The notes under the pieces are model-generated. The model was not told the origin of the DNA. It saw only the letters and a list, made by a program, of their open reading frames with translations, and searched no databases. DNA of 49,769 bases from UBA877 sp035506155. GTDB taxonomy: Bacteria > Chloroflexota > Anaerolineae > Anaerolineales > Villigracilaceae. Made by a program: the position numbers and the translations under genes. The stretch covers positions 1 to 49,769 of the forward strand of contig DATJPX010000115.1 in assembly GCA_035506155.1 (NCBI GenBank), written 5' to 3'. Position 1 is the first letter of the stretch. Each line of letters starts with the position of its first letter. Below are positions 33,229 to 42,229 of this stretch, in pieces.

Positions 33229-35415
33229 ATGAACTGGTTGATAACACCCAATGCAGACACCGAGCTGCATGACTTGTTGCGTTCCACGGGCCAGAAAATG
33301 GTCTACACCATCGCTGGATTATACCTGGTCGCCCACATCATTGCCACGCTTGGCTTCCCGAAGGTCTTCATCCCACGCATCTGGGGGATTTCCTTTTACG
33401 TCTTCTCCCTGGTCCTCGTCTCGATCCTGCTGATGGAGAAGCGCTTCGTACTTTCCCAGATTATCTGGTTGTGCGGATTGGCCGGGGCAGTTGTCCTGGC
33501 GTTTTTTATTTTTAAGCATGCCGAGGTCATCTTCCTGCTGATCGCGCTGCCCCTCCTTGCCATCACCACCCTGGGCGTCCCGGGGACGGCCGTCTCAATC
33601 CTGCTTGTCGATGCCATTGCCAACATCCTGATCCATACGGCAAAGGTCCCTCCCATTTATGGGAGCGGGATTTTCCTGGGGAGCATGGGGGTGGCAATTT
33701 TCGGCTGGAGCCTTTCCAGCAACCTTCTCGGGGCTCTCGACGCCGCATCCTATCATTATGGGGAGGCCCGCAGGCTGCTCGAGGAAACCCAAGAGCACCA
33801 GGCCGAAATCGGCCGTATTCTGAAGGATCGCAATCAGTTCAATTACCAGCTGGAAAGGATGAATGAAATGCTGGGTTTCGCCAGGGCCCAGGCCGAGGAG
33901 GCTCGTGAAAACCGCAATCGTTTCATGTTGGCGGTCAGTCATGAGCTGCGCAGTCCGTTGAATTTCATCATCGGGTTCAGCGACCTGATGGTCAATGCGC
34001 CGGAGACCTACGCGCCGATTGCAGAATGGCCGACCGGCCTGTACGATGACATTCAGGAAGTTTACAAATCCAGCAAGCACTTGATGCGTTTGATCAACGA
34101 TATTCTCGATATGGGCAAGATCGACGCCAGGCAAATGTCCCTTTATCGGGAAAAAGCCCAGATCGATCAAATCATTTATGACGTTCGGGACATGCTGTTG
34201 GATGCATTCGAAAAGAAACACATCCACCTTTCCATCGACGTCCCGGCGAGCTTGCCGCCCGTCTTTATCGATACCACCCGCATCCGGCAAGTGATCATCA
34301 ACCTGCTCAATAACGGTCTGCGATTCACCGAAAATGGGAGCGTGACGGTCCAGGTGCAACTTTTGGAATCCCACCTGCAGGTCTCAGTGACAGACACAGG
34401 CATGGGGATTGCCCCGGAAGATCTTCCCAGGGTATTCGAAGAATTCCGCCAGGTGGGCGAGGAGAACTGGCGGCGGCATGCCGGTACCGGCCTGGGCCTG
34501 TACATCAGTCGCCAATTTGTCGAACTGCATGGGGGCGAGATGGAAGTGCAAAGCACCCTTGGGGAGGGGACCCGCTTCTCCTTCACCCTGCCGCTGAATT
34601 CGACCGCCACTGAAGTCCCGGAGCTATCGGAGCCCGGGGTTGCGAAGAGCGATAATCCGCTTATTCTCGTGGTGACCCCGAGTCCCGAGGATACGGAAAC
34701 CATCCAGCGGACTCTGGATGGGTACGTCCTTCAGACCGTGGAAGGCGTCGAACAGGCAAAGCTGATTACCCGGGAATTGTTCCCGCGGGCCATCCTGGTG
34801 GCATCCGAAGCAGGCGCGTTGAGCTCTGATGACCTGCCATACGATCTTCCGGTAGTCAGCTACAGCCTTTCCCGGCCAGTCTCGCACATGAAAAATATCC
34901 ACACCTATCTGATCAAACCGATCGCCCGGCAGGTCTTGCTCAAGGCGATCTCGTCGCTTGGTGCGCATATCCATAATTTGTTGGTTGTCGATGACGACCC
35001 TGCCATGATCCGCTTCGTCGGGCAATCCTTCCGGGCGGACAGTCCAGAGGAATCGGAGAACGGTTACAACCTGGTGGGTGCGTTCAGTGGGAAGGAAGGG
35101 TTTGACGTGCTCGGTGAACAGCAGGTGGACGCCATCCTGCTCGACCTTGAATTGCCCGACATCCATGGATGGGATTGGCTCGCCCAGCTCCGCTCCCAGC
35201 CGAAGTATGCCGAACTCCCGGTCATTATCATCTCGGCCCAGGATGTGCCCCAGAATAATTTCGTGCCGGGGACCAACGCATTGGAACTGGCATTACACCG
35301 CCCGCTGACCGTCAACGAGCTGGGAAGCGTCGTCAAATCGATCTTCGAGAACGTCCTGCCTCAATACCCGCGGGAAAGGGAAGCGCCGATCCAGGCCGGT
35401 GGCCTGCCTGCCTAG
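33229..35415 (+). CDS. Hybrid sensor histidine kinase with six-helix sensor and receiver domains
   Basis: 728 residues: about six N-terminal membrane helices (24-168) with little outside the membrane, a coiled segment (175-230), a HisKA domain with His238 in MLAVSHELRSP, and an ATPase domain with N box NLLNNGLRF, G1 DTGMGIA, F box and G2 GTGLGLYIS. A degenerate receiver lacking the Asp pocket follows (about 478-585), then a complete receiver with VVDDDPA and acceptor Asp in AILLDLELPD. ATG 33229 is chosen over GTG 33223 because AGGAG sits 5 nt upstream. It likely phosphorylates the regulator encoded just before it. Confidence 0.9.
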   Translation: MNWLITPNADTELHDLLRSTGQKMVYTIAGLYLVAHIIATLGFPKVFIPRIWGISFYVFSLVLVSILLMEKRFVLSQIIWLCGLAGAVVLAFFIFKHAEVIFLLIALPLLAITTLGVPGTAVSILLVDAIANILIHTAKVPPIYGSGIFLGSMGVAIFGWSLSSNLLGALDAASYHYGEARRLLEETQEHQAEIGRILKDRNQFNYQLERMNEMLGFARAQAEEARENRNRFMLAVSHELRSPLNFIIGFSDLMVNAPETYAPIAEWPTGLYDDIQEVYKSSKHLMRLINDILDMGKIDARQMSLYREKAQIDQIIYDVRDMLLDAFEKKHIHLSIDVPASLPPVFIDTTRIRQVIINLLNNGLRFTENGSVTVQVQLLESHLQVSVTDTGMGIAPEDLPRVFEEFRQVGEENWRRHAGTGLGLYISRQFVELHGGEMEVQSTLGEGTRFSFTLPLNSTATEVPELSEPGVAKSDNPLILVVTPSPEDTETIQRTLDGYVLQTVEGVEQAKLITRELFPRAILVASEAGALSSDDLPYDLPVVSYSLSRPVSHMKNIHTYLIKPIARQVLLKAISSLGAHIHNLLVVDDDPAMIRFVGQSFRADSPEESENGYNLVGAFSGKEGFDVLGEQQVDAILLDLELPDIHGWDWLAQLRSQPKYAELPVIIISAQDVPQNNFVPGTNALELALHRPLTVNELGSVVKSIFENVLPQYPREREAPIQAGGLPA

Positions 35416-35435
35416 CCAGCCTGACTTTCGACAGG

Positions 35436-36611
35436 TTACTTCAGGAAATCGGCCACGCTGCTCGCCATCAGGGCGGCGGCGTGCGGCAGGATGGTTTCGT
35501 CGAAGTCGAACCTGGGGTTGTGGTGCCCGGCGTCCAGCCCCTTCTCGGGATTGGCCGATCCGATGAAGAAGAAACACCCGGGGACTTTTTCCAATACGAA
35601 AGCAAAATCCTCCGAACCCATCGTCACATAATTCGAAGAATCGACGTCCGCCTTGGGGAACAGTCGGCGCGCGACTGCCTCGACCCGGGCCGCAGGTTCC
35701 GGCTGGTTGATCGTAGCCGGGGTTAATCGATCGAGCTCGATCTCGGCCTGGCAGCCTAACCCTTCCGCGACCGAGCGGACAGTCTGCTCGAAACGTTCCA
35801 GGACTTTCGCCCGGACCTCCGCCTCGAAGGTGCGGATCGTCCCGGTCAGTTCCACTTCGGGCGGGATGACGTTGAAAGTTTCGCCTCCGTGGATGGTGCA
35901 GACGCTGACGACCGCGGATTGGAGCGGCCCGACGTTCCGCGAAACGATGCCTTGCAGGGCAGTCACGATGTGTGCGGCTGCAAGCACCGGGTCGATGGAC
36001 AACTGGGGGACCGCGCCGTGACCTCCTTTTCCCTTGACTTTGATCTTGAAAATTTCCGCTCCGGCCATGGCGGGGCCGGGGGCGACCCCAAACCAGCCGA
36101 CCGGCTTTTCGTTCCAGACATGCAGCCCCAGGCAGACGTCCACTTTAGGGTCGGCCAGGACGCCCGCCTGGATCATCCTCTCCGCTCCGCCCATGCCCTC
36201 CTCGGCCGGCTGGAAGACGAACTTCACCGTGCCGGCCAGCTCATCTTTGTGGGCCAGGAGCATCCGGACCACGGTCAGCAGGATGGCCGTGTGACCGTCA
36301 TGTCCGCAGGCGTGCATCACGCCCGGGTTCTGGGAGGCATAAGCCGCCCCGGTCTCCTCGTGGATTGGGAGGGCATCCATATCCGCCCGCACCAGGATGA
36401 CCGGGCCCGGTTTTCCGCCTTCCAGGATGGCGACGACGCCGGTTTCTGCGATTCCCGTGTGAATTTCCAGACCGAGGCTGTTGAGCTCCTTGGCGACGAT
36501 CCCGGCCGTGCGGACTTCGTGAAAACCCAGTTCGGGATGGCTGTGAAAGTCCCGCCGCATGGATTGAGTGTATTCGAACAATTCCTTGGCTTCGGCCAGA
36601 TAGTCTGTCAT
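35436..36611 (-). CDS. M20-family amidohydrolase (N-acyl-amino-acid/hippurate hydrolase type)
   Basis: 391-residue zinc-dependent hydrolase that removes acyl groups from amino acids or peptides. Metal-site motifs are HSHPELGFHE near residue 23, MHACGHDGHTA near 103, the catalytic QPAEEGMGGAERM near 138, and GSEDFAFVLE near 354. The lid domain occupies the middle (about 185-300). TTTAGGAGTAAAA precedes the ATG. It lies 52 nt after the LmbE gene, with a terminator between, and is convergent with the kinase gene. Confidence 0.93.
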   Translation of the reverse strand: MTDYLAEAKELFEYTQSMRRDFHSHPELGFHEVRTAGIVAKELNSLGLEIHTGIAETGVVAILEGGKPGPVILVRADMDALPIHEETGAAYASQNPGVMHACGHDGHTAILLTVVRMLLAHKDELAGTVKFVFQPAEEGMGGAERMIQAGVLADPKVDVCLGLHVWNEKPVGWFGVAPGPAMAGAEIFKIKVKGKGGHGAVPQLSIDPVLAAAHIVTALQGIVSRNVGPLQSAVVSVCTIHGGETFNVIPPEVELTGTIRTFEAEVRAKVLERFEQTVRSVAEGLGCQAEIELDRLTPATINQPEPAARVEAVARRLFPKADVDSSNYVTMGSEDFAFVLEKVPGCFFFIGSANPEKGLDAGHHNPRFDFDETILPHAAALMASSVADFLK

Positions 36612-36632
36612 TTTTACTCCTAAAGAGAAAAT

Positions 36633-36657
36633 GCTCCGGCAGGATGGCTGCCGGAGC
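36633..36657 (-). terminator. Terminator between the LmbE-type gene and the amidohydrolase gene
   Basis: A 9-bp perfect stem (GCTCCGGCA/TGCCGGAGC) with a 7-nt loop is followed on the minus strand by ATTTTCTCTTT. It may reduce rather than abolish read-through into the amidohydrolase gene. Confidence 0.7.
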
Positions 36658-36663
36658 GTGAGG

Positions 36664-37392
36664 TTAGTTGTACTTGATCACGCGAAAGCGCTCCTCGAAG
36701 CGCGGTTGCTCGTCGGTGCTATCTTCCGTGTGCCGGGAGCGCATCCGCTCTTCAAGCTTCAGCGGATCGCCGATCTGGGATTTGTGCTCCTTGAGCGCCT
36801 TCAGCTTGATCTCCCAGGTCTCGGTCACATCCAGGTCGACCGTGGGTGTGCTGGCCAGGGAAATCCAGACCTCGCCGGGCATGTGCGGTTCAAGTCCTTC
36901 CTTCAAAAGCTCCGGGAAGAAGAAGGGATTCCCGGCGGCCGGGAAGACTGCATCCAGCACCACCTGGCCGGCGGCGCGATGGTCGGGATGGTTGATCGTC
37001 CCGAACGGGTTGTAGAGCATGGTGGGATCACAGGTCACCAGGATGTTCGGCTTAGTCCGGCGGATGGCCCGGACCACTTCCCGGCGCAGGTCGAGGCTGG
37101 GGACCAGGTAGCCATCCTCCAGGTCCAGGAAGCGGACCGATTTGACTCCGATCACGGCTGCCGCGGCGTTCTGTTCGGCGTGGCGCGTCGAACAGATTTG
37201 GTCGGGGGTTGCCGTGGGGTCGTCGAAACCTTTGTCGCCGCACGTGAGCAGGAAATAATGGATCTCGTGACCGGCCCTGGCCCAGCGGGCCAATGTGGCC
37301 CCGCAAAAAAACTCCGGGTCATCCGGATGAGCCAGGATGACCAGGATGGTTTGCTTTTCAGGCCAGGAGTCGTTGGGAGGTTCGTTCGTCAT
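36664..37392 (-). CDS. PIG-L/LmbE-family deacetylase
   Basis: 242-residue zinc deacetylase-like protein. The metal-binding AHPDDPEFFCGATLARWA is at about residue 26 and the second histidine set in NHPDHRAAG near 129. Relatives deacetylate GlcNAc-linked small molecules (GlcNAc-PI, GlcNAc-malate in bacillithiol synthesis, mycothiol precursors); the substrate here is not evident. The start is the ATG at 37390-37392; the frame runs further upstream through ricT only as an overlap artefact. Confidence 0.9.
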   Translation of the reverse strand: MTNEPPNDSWPEKQTILVILAHPDDPEFFCGATLARWARAGHEIHYFLLTCGDKGFDDPTATPDQICSTRHAEQNAAAAVIGVKSVRFLDLEDGYLVPSLDLRREVVRAIRRTKPNILVTCDPTMLYNPFGTINHPDHRAAGQVVLDAVFPAAGNPFFFPELLKEGLEPHMPGEVWISLASTPTVDLDVTETWEIKLKALKEHKSQIGDPLKLEERMRSRHTEDSTDEQPRFEERFRVIKYN

Positions 37393-37444
37393 TGGATGGG
37401 TTTCTCCCCATGGATTTGGACCAACAGGATTCGGGAAGGCAGGT

Positions 37445-38347
37445 CTATTTTTTCGGGCTTTTCCCGCAATCGCACTCGCCGCCGTCGTGTTTGTCGCAAG
37501 GCGCCTGGGATTTGCGCCGGAGGGCTTCCAATTCGTCCCAGGGCTGAATCTCGTCGCGGCTGAACTCGCGCACGCCGCCCTCGGGGAGCTCGACGCGGAC
37601 CGTAAATGCCAGCGGGGAGACATCCACCACCTTGCCCTCGCCCATGGGCGTAACGACCCGTTTGTTGCGCTTGGGCAATTCCTTGCGGGCGGCCGCGTAT
37701 TGTTCGTATTCATAGACCAGGCAGCAGCGCAGGCGGCCGCACATCCCCGTGATCTCCTGAGGAGTCAGGGAGATGCCCTGTTCCTTGGCCATCTTGATCG
37801 AAATTGGGCTGAACTCGGTCAGGAATTTCGAGCAGCAGCGGGTTTCCAGGCCACAGGCTCCCATCCCGCCCAGCATCTTGGCCACGTCGCGCGGGCCGAT
37901 CTGGCGCATCTCGACCTGGGAAGGCTGGTAGAGTTTCTGCATGTCGTGCCGCAGGGATTTTAAGTCGGCCTTGTCTTCCGATTCGGTGCTGAACATGAGG
38001 GTCAGCCGCGAACCGTCGAAGGAATACTCGGCGGCGACGATCTTGATGCCGGCCAGCTTAAGCTGGGAAGCGCGCTCCCGACAGCTGATCATCGCCTCCA
38101 GTTCTTTTTGCATCCAGGTGCGCCGCAGGACAAGGTCGCGCGGGGTGGCCATGCGTTCGATCGGCTTCCAGCCTTCCGGCGATGGGTTCGGGCGCTGGAT
38201 GATCTGGGTCACTTCGCCAAGCTGTTTCCCGCGCGAGGTTTCCACGATGACATGATCGCCGGCTTTGATCTCCGGTAATGATGCGGCATCGAAATGATAG
38301 ACTTTTCCAATCTGTGCGAAACGGACACCGACAATAAGAGGTTGCAT
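37445..38347 (-). CDS. ricT: PSP1/RicT-like Fe-S protein
   Basis: 300-residue PSP1-domain protein. Signature segments are GDHVIVETSRGKQLGEV, QIGPRDVAKMLGGMGACGLETRCC and EITGMCGRLRCCLVYE. The clustered cysteines match those of RicT (YaaT), which with RicA and RicF binds 4Fe-4S clusters and assists RNA processing in Bacillus. The C-terminus adds a short Cys/Asp-rich tail (CDKHDGGECDCG) beyond the usual end. It follows the Mrp gene by 43 nt on the same strand, fitting an Fe-S-related operon. Confidence 0.92.
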   Translation of the reverse strand: MQPLIVGVRFAQIGKVYHFDAASLPEIKAGDHVIVETSRGKQLGEVTQIIQRPNPSPEGWKPIERMATPRDLVLRRTWMQKELEAMISCRERASQLKLAGIKIVAAEYSFDGSRLTLMFSTESEDKADLKSLRHDMQKLYQPSQVEMRQIGPRDVAKMLGGMGACGLETRCCSKFLTEFSPISIKMAKEQGISLTPQEITGMCGRLRCCLVYEYEQYAAARKELPKRNKRVVTPMGEGKVVDVSPLAFTVRVELPEGGVREFSRDEIQPWDELEALRRKSQAPCDKHDGGECDCGKSPKK

Positions 38348-38390
38348 GCTGGGATTATACCGTAGAGACGCCGCCCCTGCGTTTCTTGAT

Positions 38391-39443
38391 CTATTCGATT
38401 TTGATAACCGGGGCTTTTTGCCCCTGGACGGCTTCGACGCTGATCCGGGCAGCTACCTGCTCGGCGATCGATTGGAGCGCCTTGCCTGCAGCGGAATCCG
38501 GATTCGAGGCGACGACCGGTTTCCCCGCGTCCCCACCCACGCGGACGGCCGTCTCCATGGGGACGGCTCCCAGGAAAGGCACGCCGGCAGCCAGGGCCAT
38601 GGCCTCGCCGCCGCCCGCGCCGAAGAACTCGCCGCGCATGTTCTCGATCACACCCAGGACGGGGACCTCCAGGGTCTGGAACATCTTCAGCCCCCGGCTG
38701 GCGTCTTCGAGCGAGACAGCCTGCGGCAGGGTCACGATGACCACGCCGGAGAGGGGGAGGGTCTGGGCGAGCGAAAGGGAGGCATCCCCAGTGCCGGGCG
38801 GCAGGTCGACCAATAAATAGTCGAGCTCGCCCCACTCCACGTCTGCCAGGAACTGGCGGATGGCCGAGTTGAGCATCGGGCCGCGCCAGATCAGGGGCTG
38901 GCCGGGTTTGACCAGGAAGCCCATCGACATCAGCTTGACGCCGTAGGCCTCCGCTGGGATGAGGCGGTTGCCCTGGGTGCCGGGAATATCCGTGACGCCC
39001 ATCATCGTGGGAATGTTGGGGCCGTAAATGTCCGCGTCCATCAGGCCGACGCGCGCTCCGCTGCGGGCGAGCGCCACCGCCAGATTGGCGCTGACCGTAC
39101 TTTTTCCCACGCCGCCCTTGCCGGAGGCAATGGCAACGGCATTGCGGATTGGCAGGCTGAGCAGGCCGCGATTGCGGCCGTCGCTCGGGACGCTGGCGTC
39201 CATCTTGACTGCGACCGTCTTGACGCCTGGCACAGCCAAAACTGCATCCCGGGCGGCTTTCTCGATGCTGCCGCGCAGCGGGCAGGCCGGGGTGGTCAAT
39301 ACGATCTTGAACTCGACTGCCTGGCCCTTGATCTCCAGGTCACGGATCATGTTCAGTGTGACCAGGTCTTTGTGCAATTCGGGTTCTTGGACCTTGCTCA
39401 GCGCAGCCAGGATGCTCTCATCGGTGATTGTGTTTTTTGGCAT
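38391..39443 (-). CDS. mrp: Mrp/NBP35-family Fe-S cluster carrier ATPase
   Basis: 350 residues. An N-terminal DUF59 (MIP18-like) domain (about 1-85) is joined to a deviant Walker A P-loop ATPase (GKGGVGKST near 114, DADIYGPNIP, and LVDLPPGTGD). ApbC/Mrp proteins hold a bridging Fe-S cluster at a CxxC motif near the C-terminus; no CxxC is visible in this copy, as in some bacterial Mrp proteins, so cluster binding is uncertain. AGGTAAAC precedes the ATG. It lies downstream of the nuo genes, which need many clusters. Confidence 0.93.
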   Translation of the reverse strand: MPKNTITDESILAALSKVQEPELHKDLVTLNMIRDLEIKGQAVEFKIVLTTPACPLRGSIEKAARDAVLAVPGVKTVAVKMDASVPSDGRNRGLLSLPIRNAVAIASGKGGVGKSTVSANLAVALARSGARVGLMDADIYGPNIPTMMGVTDIPGTQGNRLIPAEAYGVKLMSMGFLVKPGQPLIWRGPMLNSAIRQFLADVEWGELDYLLVDLPPGTGDASLSLAQTLPLSGVVIVTLPQAVSLEDASRGLKMFQTLEVPVLGVIENMRGEFFGAGGGEAMALAAGVPFLGAVPMETAVRVGGDAGKPVVASNPDSAAGKALQSIAEQVAARISVEAVQGQKAPVIKIE

Positions 39444-39545
39444 GTTTACCTGTCGATTTATTCATTCGGATCGAATGTCTCATTTGAGGATTAAATTGTC
39501 GACGCGCGTGGACAAACCCGGAAAGTTCGTCAACAAGTGGGAAGG

Positions 39546-39866
39546 TTATTTTTCCCTCGTTACCTGCTCCACTTCGGTCCTGGCATGGTCGAAGAGCTTG
39601 ACCAGTTCTTCATCGGTGCCGTGGTAGCGCTTCAAGGCCTGTTTGGAGCAGGCCGTGCAACCGTTCATAGCGCGATACGAGTCGGAGTTACAGGTGGAGC
39701 AGCTGTTCAAGCGGGCCATCATCAGGATGAATGCCGTCTGGTCCGGGCTGCCGGGGCCGGCCTGGAGCGTCTGCTGGATCAAATCCCGCCAGATCGGACC
39801 GCGGGCTGCACACAGGGTGGGGATCGTCCGAGGTGGAAAGAGTAGATCGGTATCCGAATTGAACAT
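39546..39866 (-). CDS. Small Cys-rich protein of unknown function in the nuo operon
   Basis: 106 residues with a central CSTC-x10-CTAC motif (about 56-73) and a single Cys near residue 19, followed by a charged helical C-terminus. The twin CxxC arrangement would suit a zinc ribbon or an Fe-S/thiol site. It starts 2 nt after the nuoI stop, so it is almost certainly translated with the nuo genes. I do not recognise a named family. A 102-nt gap separates it from mrp. Confidence 0.75.
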   Translation of the reverse strand: MFNSDTDLLFPPRTIPTLCAARGPIWRDLIQQTLQAGPGSPDQTAFILMMARLNSCSTCNSDSYRAMNGCTACSKQALKRYHGTDEELVKLFDHARTEVEQVTREK

Positions 39867-39868
39867 GA

Positions 39869-40471
39869 TTAGGCAGCCTTTCCGACTCGGGCAGCTTCCT
39901 TGGCCAGCCGGGCGGCGTTTTCGCGCTGTGCGTTGGCGGGGCGGATGGATTCGTAATATTTAGCCGATTTGGATAGCTGGGCTTTGTTGAGCACATTCCG
40001 CCCGAAACTTGCCTGCTCGTAATCGTGGTCCATCTTGATGGCATCGAACGGGCAGTACTCGGCGCACAGCCCGCAGTTCATGCAGATATCTGCATCGATG
40101 AAGAAATCGGCCGGATCGGGGATTGGACGGCCGGTCACCGGGTCCGACGAGCGCAGGATCCAGATGCATTGCGGCGGGCAAACCTTCGAGCAAATCCCGC
40201 AGGAGGTGCAGCGCAGATTCTTCTCGCCGTTGGGACCTTCGTCATAGACCAGGAAGGGGATGAAGCGGAACTCTTCCGGCATCGGGAGTTTCTCTTCCGG
40301 GTATTGAACAGTGAAGATGCCGGAGGCGTCCTTCCCGCTGCGATGGGCGATGCCCTGGTCGGTGCCATAGCGCCTGCCGAGCCATTTCAAATCGTCGAGA
40401 TAGGTATCGGCGAATCGTTTGAGGCTGACGCCCAGGCCTTTCAGAATACCCTTGCCATACATGTCACTCAT
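39869..40471 (-). CDS. nuoI: NADH-quinone oxidoreductase subunit I-like 2x[4Fe-4S] protein
   Basis: 200-residue ferredoxin-type subunit. Two cluster motifs are present: CTSCGICSKVCPPQC near 88 and CMNCGLCAEYCPFDAIKMD near 131, the N6a/N6b sites of complex I. The N-terminus has the amphipathic start GILKGLGVSLKRF typical of NuoI. An extended C-terminal helix rich in Ala/Arg follows. It begins 9 nt after the nuoCD stop. It should pass electrons between NuoB/NuoCD and an unknown input module. Confidence 0.93.
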   Translation of the reverse strand: MSDMYGKGILKGLGVSLKRFADTYLDDLKWLGRRYGTDQGIAHRSGKDASGIFTVQYPEEKLPMPEEFRFIPFLVYDEGPNGEKNLRCTSCGICSKVCPPQCIWILRSSDPVTGRPIPDPADFFIDADICMNCGLCAEYCPFDAIKMDHDYEQASFGRNVLNKAQLSKSAKYYESIRPANAQRENAARLAKEAARVGKAA

Positions 40472-40480
40472 GTCAGCCTC

Positions 40481-42220
40481 CTACCGGTCAACTTCACCCA
40501 GGACGATGTCGATCGAGCCGAGGATCGCGACCGCATCTGCCAGCTTCTGGCCGACGCACATCGGACCGAAGGCAGTCAGGTTGATAAAGGATGGCGCCCG
40601 GACGTGATAGCGCCAGGGAGTGGGTTTGCCGTTCGAGATGAGGTAGAAACCCAGCTCGCCTTTCGGCCCTTCCACCCGGCCGTACGCTTCGCCGGCCGGG
40701 ACGCGCACCTGGTAGACCGGCTTCATCGAGACGATCGGTCCTTCCGGGATCTGTTTGGTCACCTGCTGGACGATGCGGATGCTCTGGCGAATCTCGTCGA
40801 AGCGGATCATCAGACGGTCATAGATGTCTCCGTGTGTACGAGTGCACACGTCGAACTCGAGACGGTCGTAAACGCTGTATGGCTCGGCCCGGCGCACGTC
40901 GTAGGGAATGCCCGAGGCACGCGCCAGCGGGCCGGCAGCCGAGTACTTGATGGCATCCTCGGCGGTCAAGACGCCCTGGCCGACGGTGCGGGAGCGAATG
41001 ATCTCGTTCTCGCTCAGGAAACGGTCCAGTTCGTCGATCTTGCGTGGCAGGCGCTCGAAGAAAATCTCCCTGACCTTTTGCAGGGTCCCTTCCGGCAGGT
41101 CCCGGGCCACGCCGCCGAAGCGGAAGTAGTTGCACATCATCCGCGAACCGGTCACGGCTTCGAAGATATCCAGGATAAGTTCGCGTTCTTCGAGGGCGTA
41201 AAGCATCGGGGTGAAGTAGGCGCCCAGGTCGTTGAGCAGGGTGCCGATCAGGAAGAGATGATTGGATATGCGGGTCATCTCGGCCATCATCACCCGGATG
41301 TAGTCGGCCCTTTCCGTGGGCTGGACATTCATCAATTTTTCGACTGCCAGGGCATAGCCGAAATTGTTGCTCATAGAGGCAAGGTAATCCAGCCGATCGG
41401 TGTAAGGCATGTTCATGATATAGGTGTTGCGCTCGCCGATCTTCTCGTGGTTGCGATGCAGGTAGCCCATGACGGGTTTCAGATTGACGACGGTTTCGCC
41501 GTCGAGCATGACCGCCACCCGGAAGACCCCGTGCGTGGAGGGATGTTGGGGTCCCATGTTGACGATGATGTGGTCGGTATCCAGCCCGATTTCCGCCTTC
41601 TGGTATTTTTCCAGGGAATCGTAGAGAGCCTCTTCCGGTTTGAAGGTCTGGTTTTCCGGGTCGAATCCGGCCGGGTAGGTGACATTGTCGGCAAAACGGT
41701 TCTTGCCTTCAGCCTGGACGATCTTGCCTTCCGGCCAGCGGGATTTGAAGGGTTTGACTTCTTCCTCGAAGTATGGCTCGTGCCAGTCCTTGCGCAGGGG
41801 GTAACCGGCGAACCCTTCCCACATCAGGATGCGCCGCAGGTCGGGATGTCCGGTGAATTTGATCCCGTACATATCCCAGGCCTCGCGTTCCTGAAGCTCG
41901 ACACCGGGGTAGACCGGCATCAGCGATGGCACCTCGACCACCTCGGCCCGCGGTACCTGGACTTTGAACAGGACACCCGGGCCGCCGGTCGTCTTGTAAA
42001 CCTGGTAAACGACTTCCATCTTCCCTTCCGGCAGGTAGTCCACGCCGGTCAGGGAGGAAAGGTAGTCATAGCCCAGTTCGGTCTTCAGGGCGGAAGCAAA
42101 TTCGAGCAGGTTGGATTTATCGACGATCCACCCGGTGTATCCGGGGCGCGTGTCGGGCTGGAGGATGCCTGGAAAGCGGGCCGAGAGATCGATGGTCTGA
42201 GCAGGAGCGGGAGTCGCCAT
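40481..42220 (-). CDS. nuoCD: NADH-quinone oxidoreductase fused subunit C/D
   Basis: 579-residue fusion. Residues about 1-185 are NuoC (ELGYDYLSSLTGVDY, EREAWDMYGIKFTGHPDLRRILMWEGFAGYPLRKD), and about 215-579 are NuoD (VNMGPQHPSTHGVFR, YTDRLDYLASMSNN, ending DIVLGEVDR). It forms the quinone-site floor of the peripheral arm together with NuoB. C/D fusion is known in Enterobacteria and other lineages. It lies 9 nt after nuoB and upstream of nuoI. Confidence 0.95.
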   Translation of the reverse strand: MATPAPAQTIDLSARFPGILQPDTRPGYTGWIVDKSNLLEFASALKTELGYDYLSSLTGVDYLPEGKMEVVYQVYKTTGGPGVLFKVQVPRAEVVEVPSLMPVYPGVELQEREAWDMYGIKFTGHPDLRRILMWEGFAGYPLRKDWHEPYFEEEVKPFKSRWPEGKIVQAEGKNRFADNVTYPAGFDPENQTFKPEEALYDSLEKYQKAEIGLDTDHIIVNMGPQHPSTHGVFRVAVMLDGETVVNLKPVMGYLHRNHEKIGERNTYIMNMPYTDRLDYLASMSNNFGYALAVEKLMNVQPTERADYIRVMMAEMTRISNHLFLIGTLLNDLGAYFTPMLYALEERELILDIFEAVTGSRMMCNYFRFGGVARDLPEGTLQKVREIFFERLPRKIDELDRFLSENEIIRSRTVGQGVLTAEDAIKYSAAGPLARASGIPYDVRRAEPYSVYDRLEFDVCTRTHGDIYDRLMIRFDEIRQSIRIVQQVTKQIPEGPIVSMKPVYQVRVPAGEAYGRVEGPKGELGFYLISNGKPTPWRYHVRAPSFINLTAFGPMCVGQKLADAVAILGSIDIVLGEVDR

Positions 42221-42229
42221 GGGTATCTC

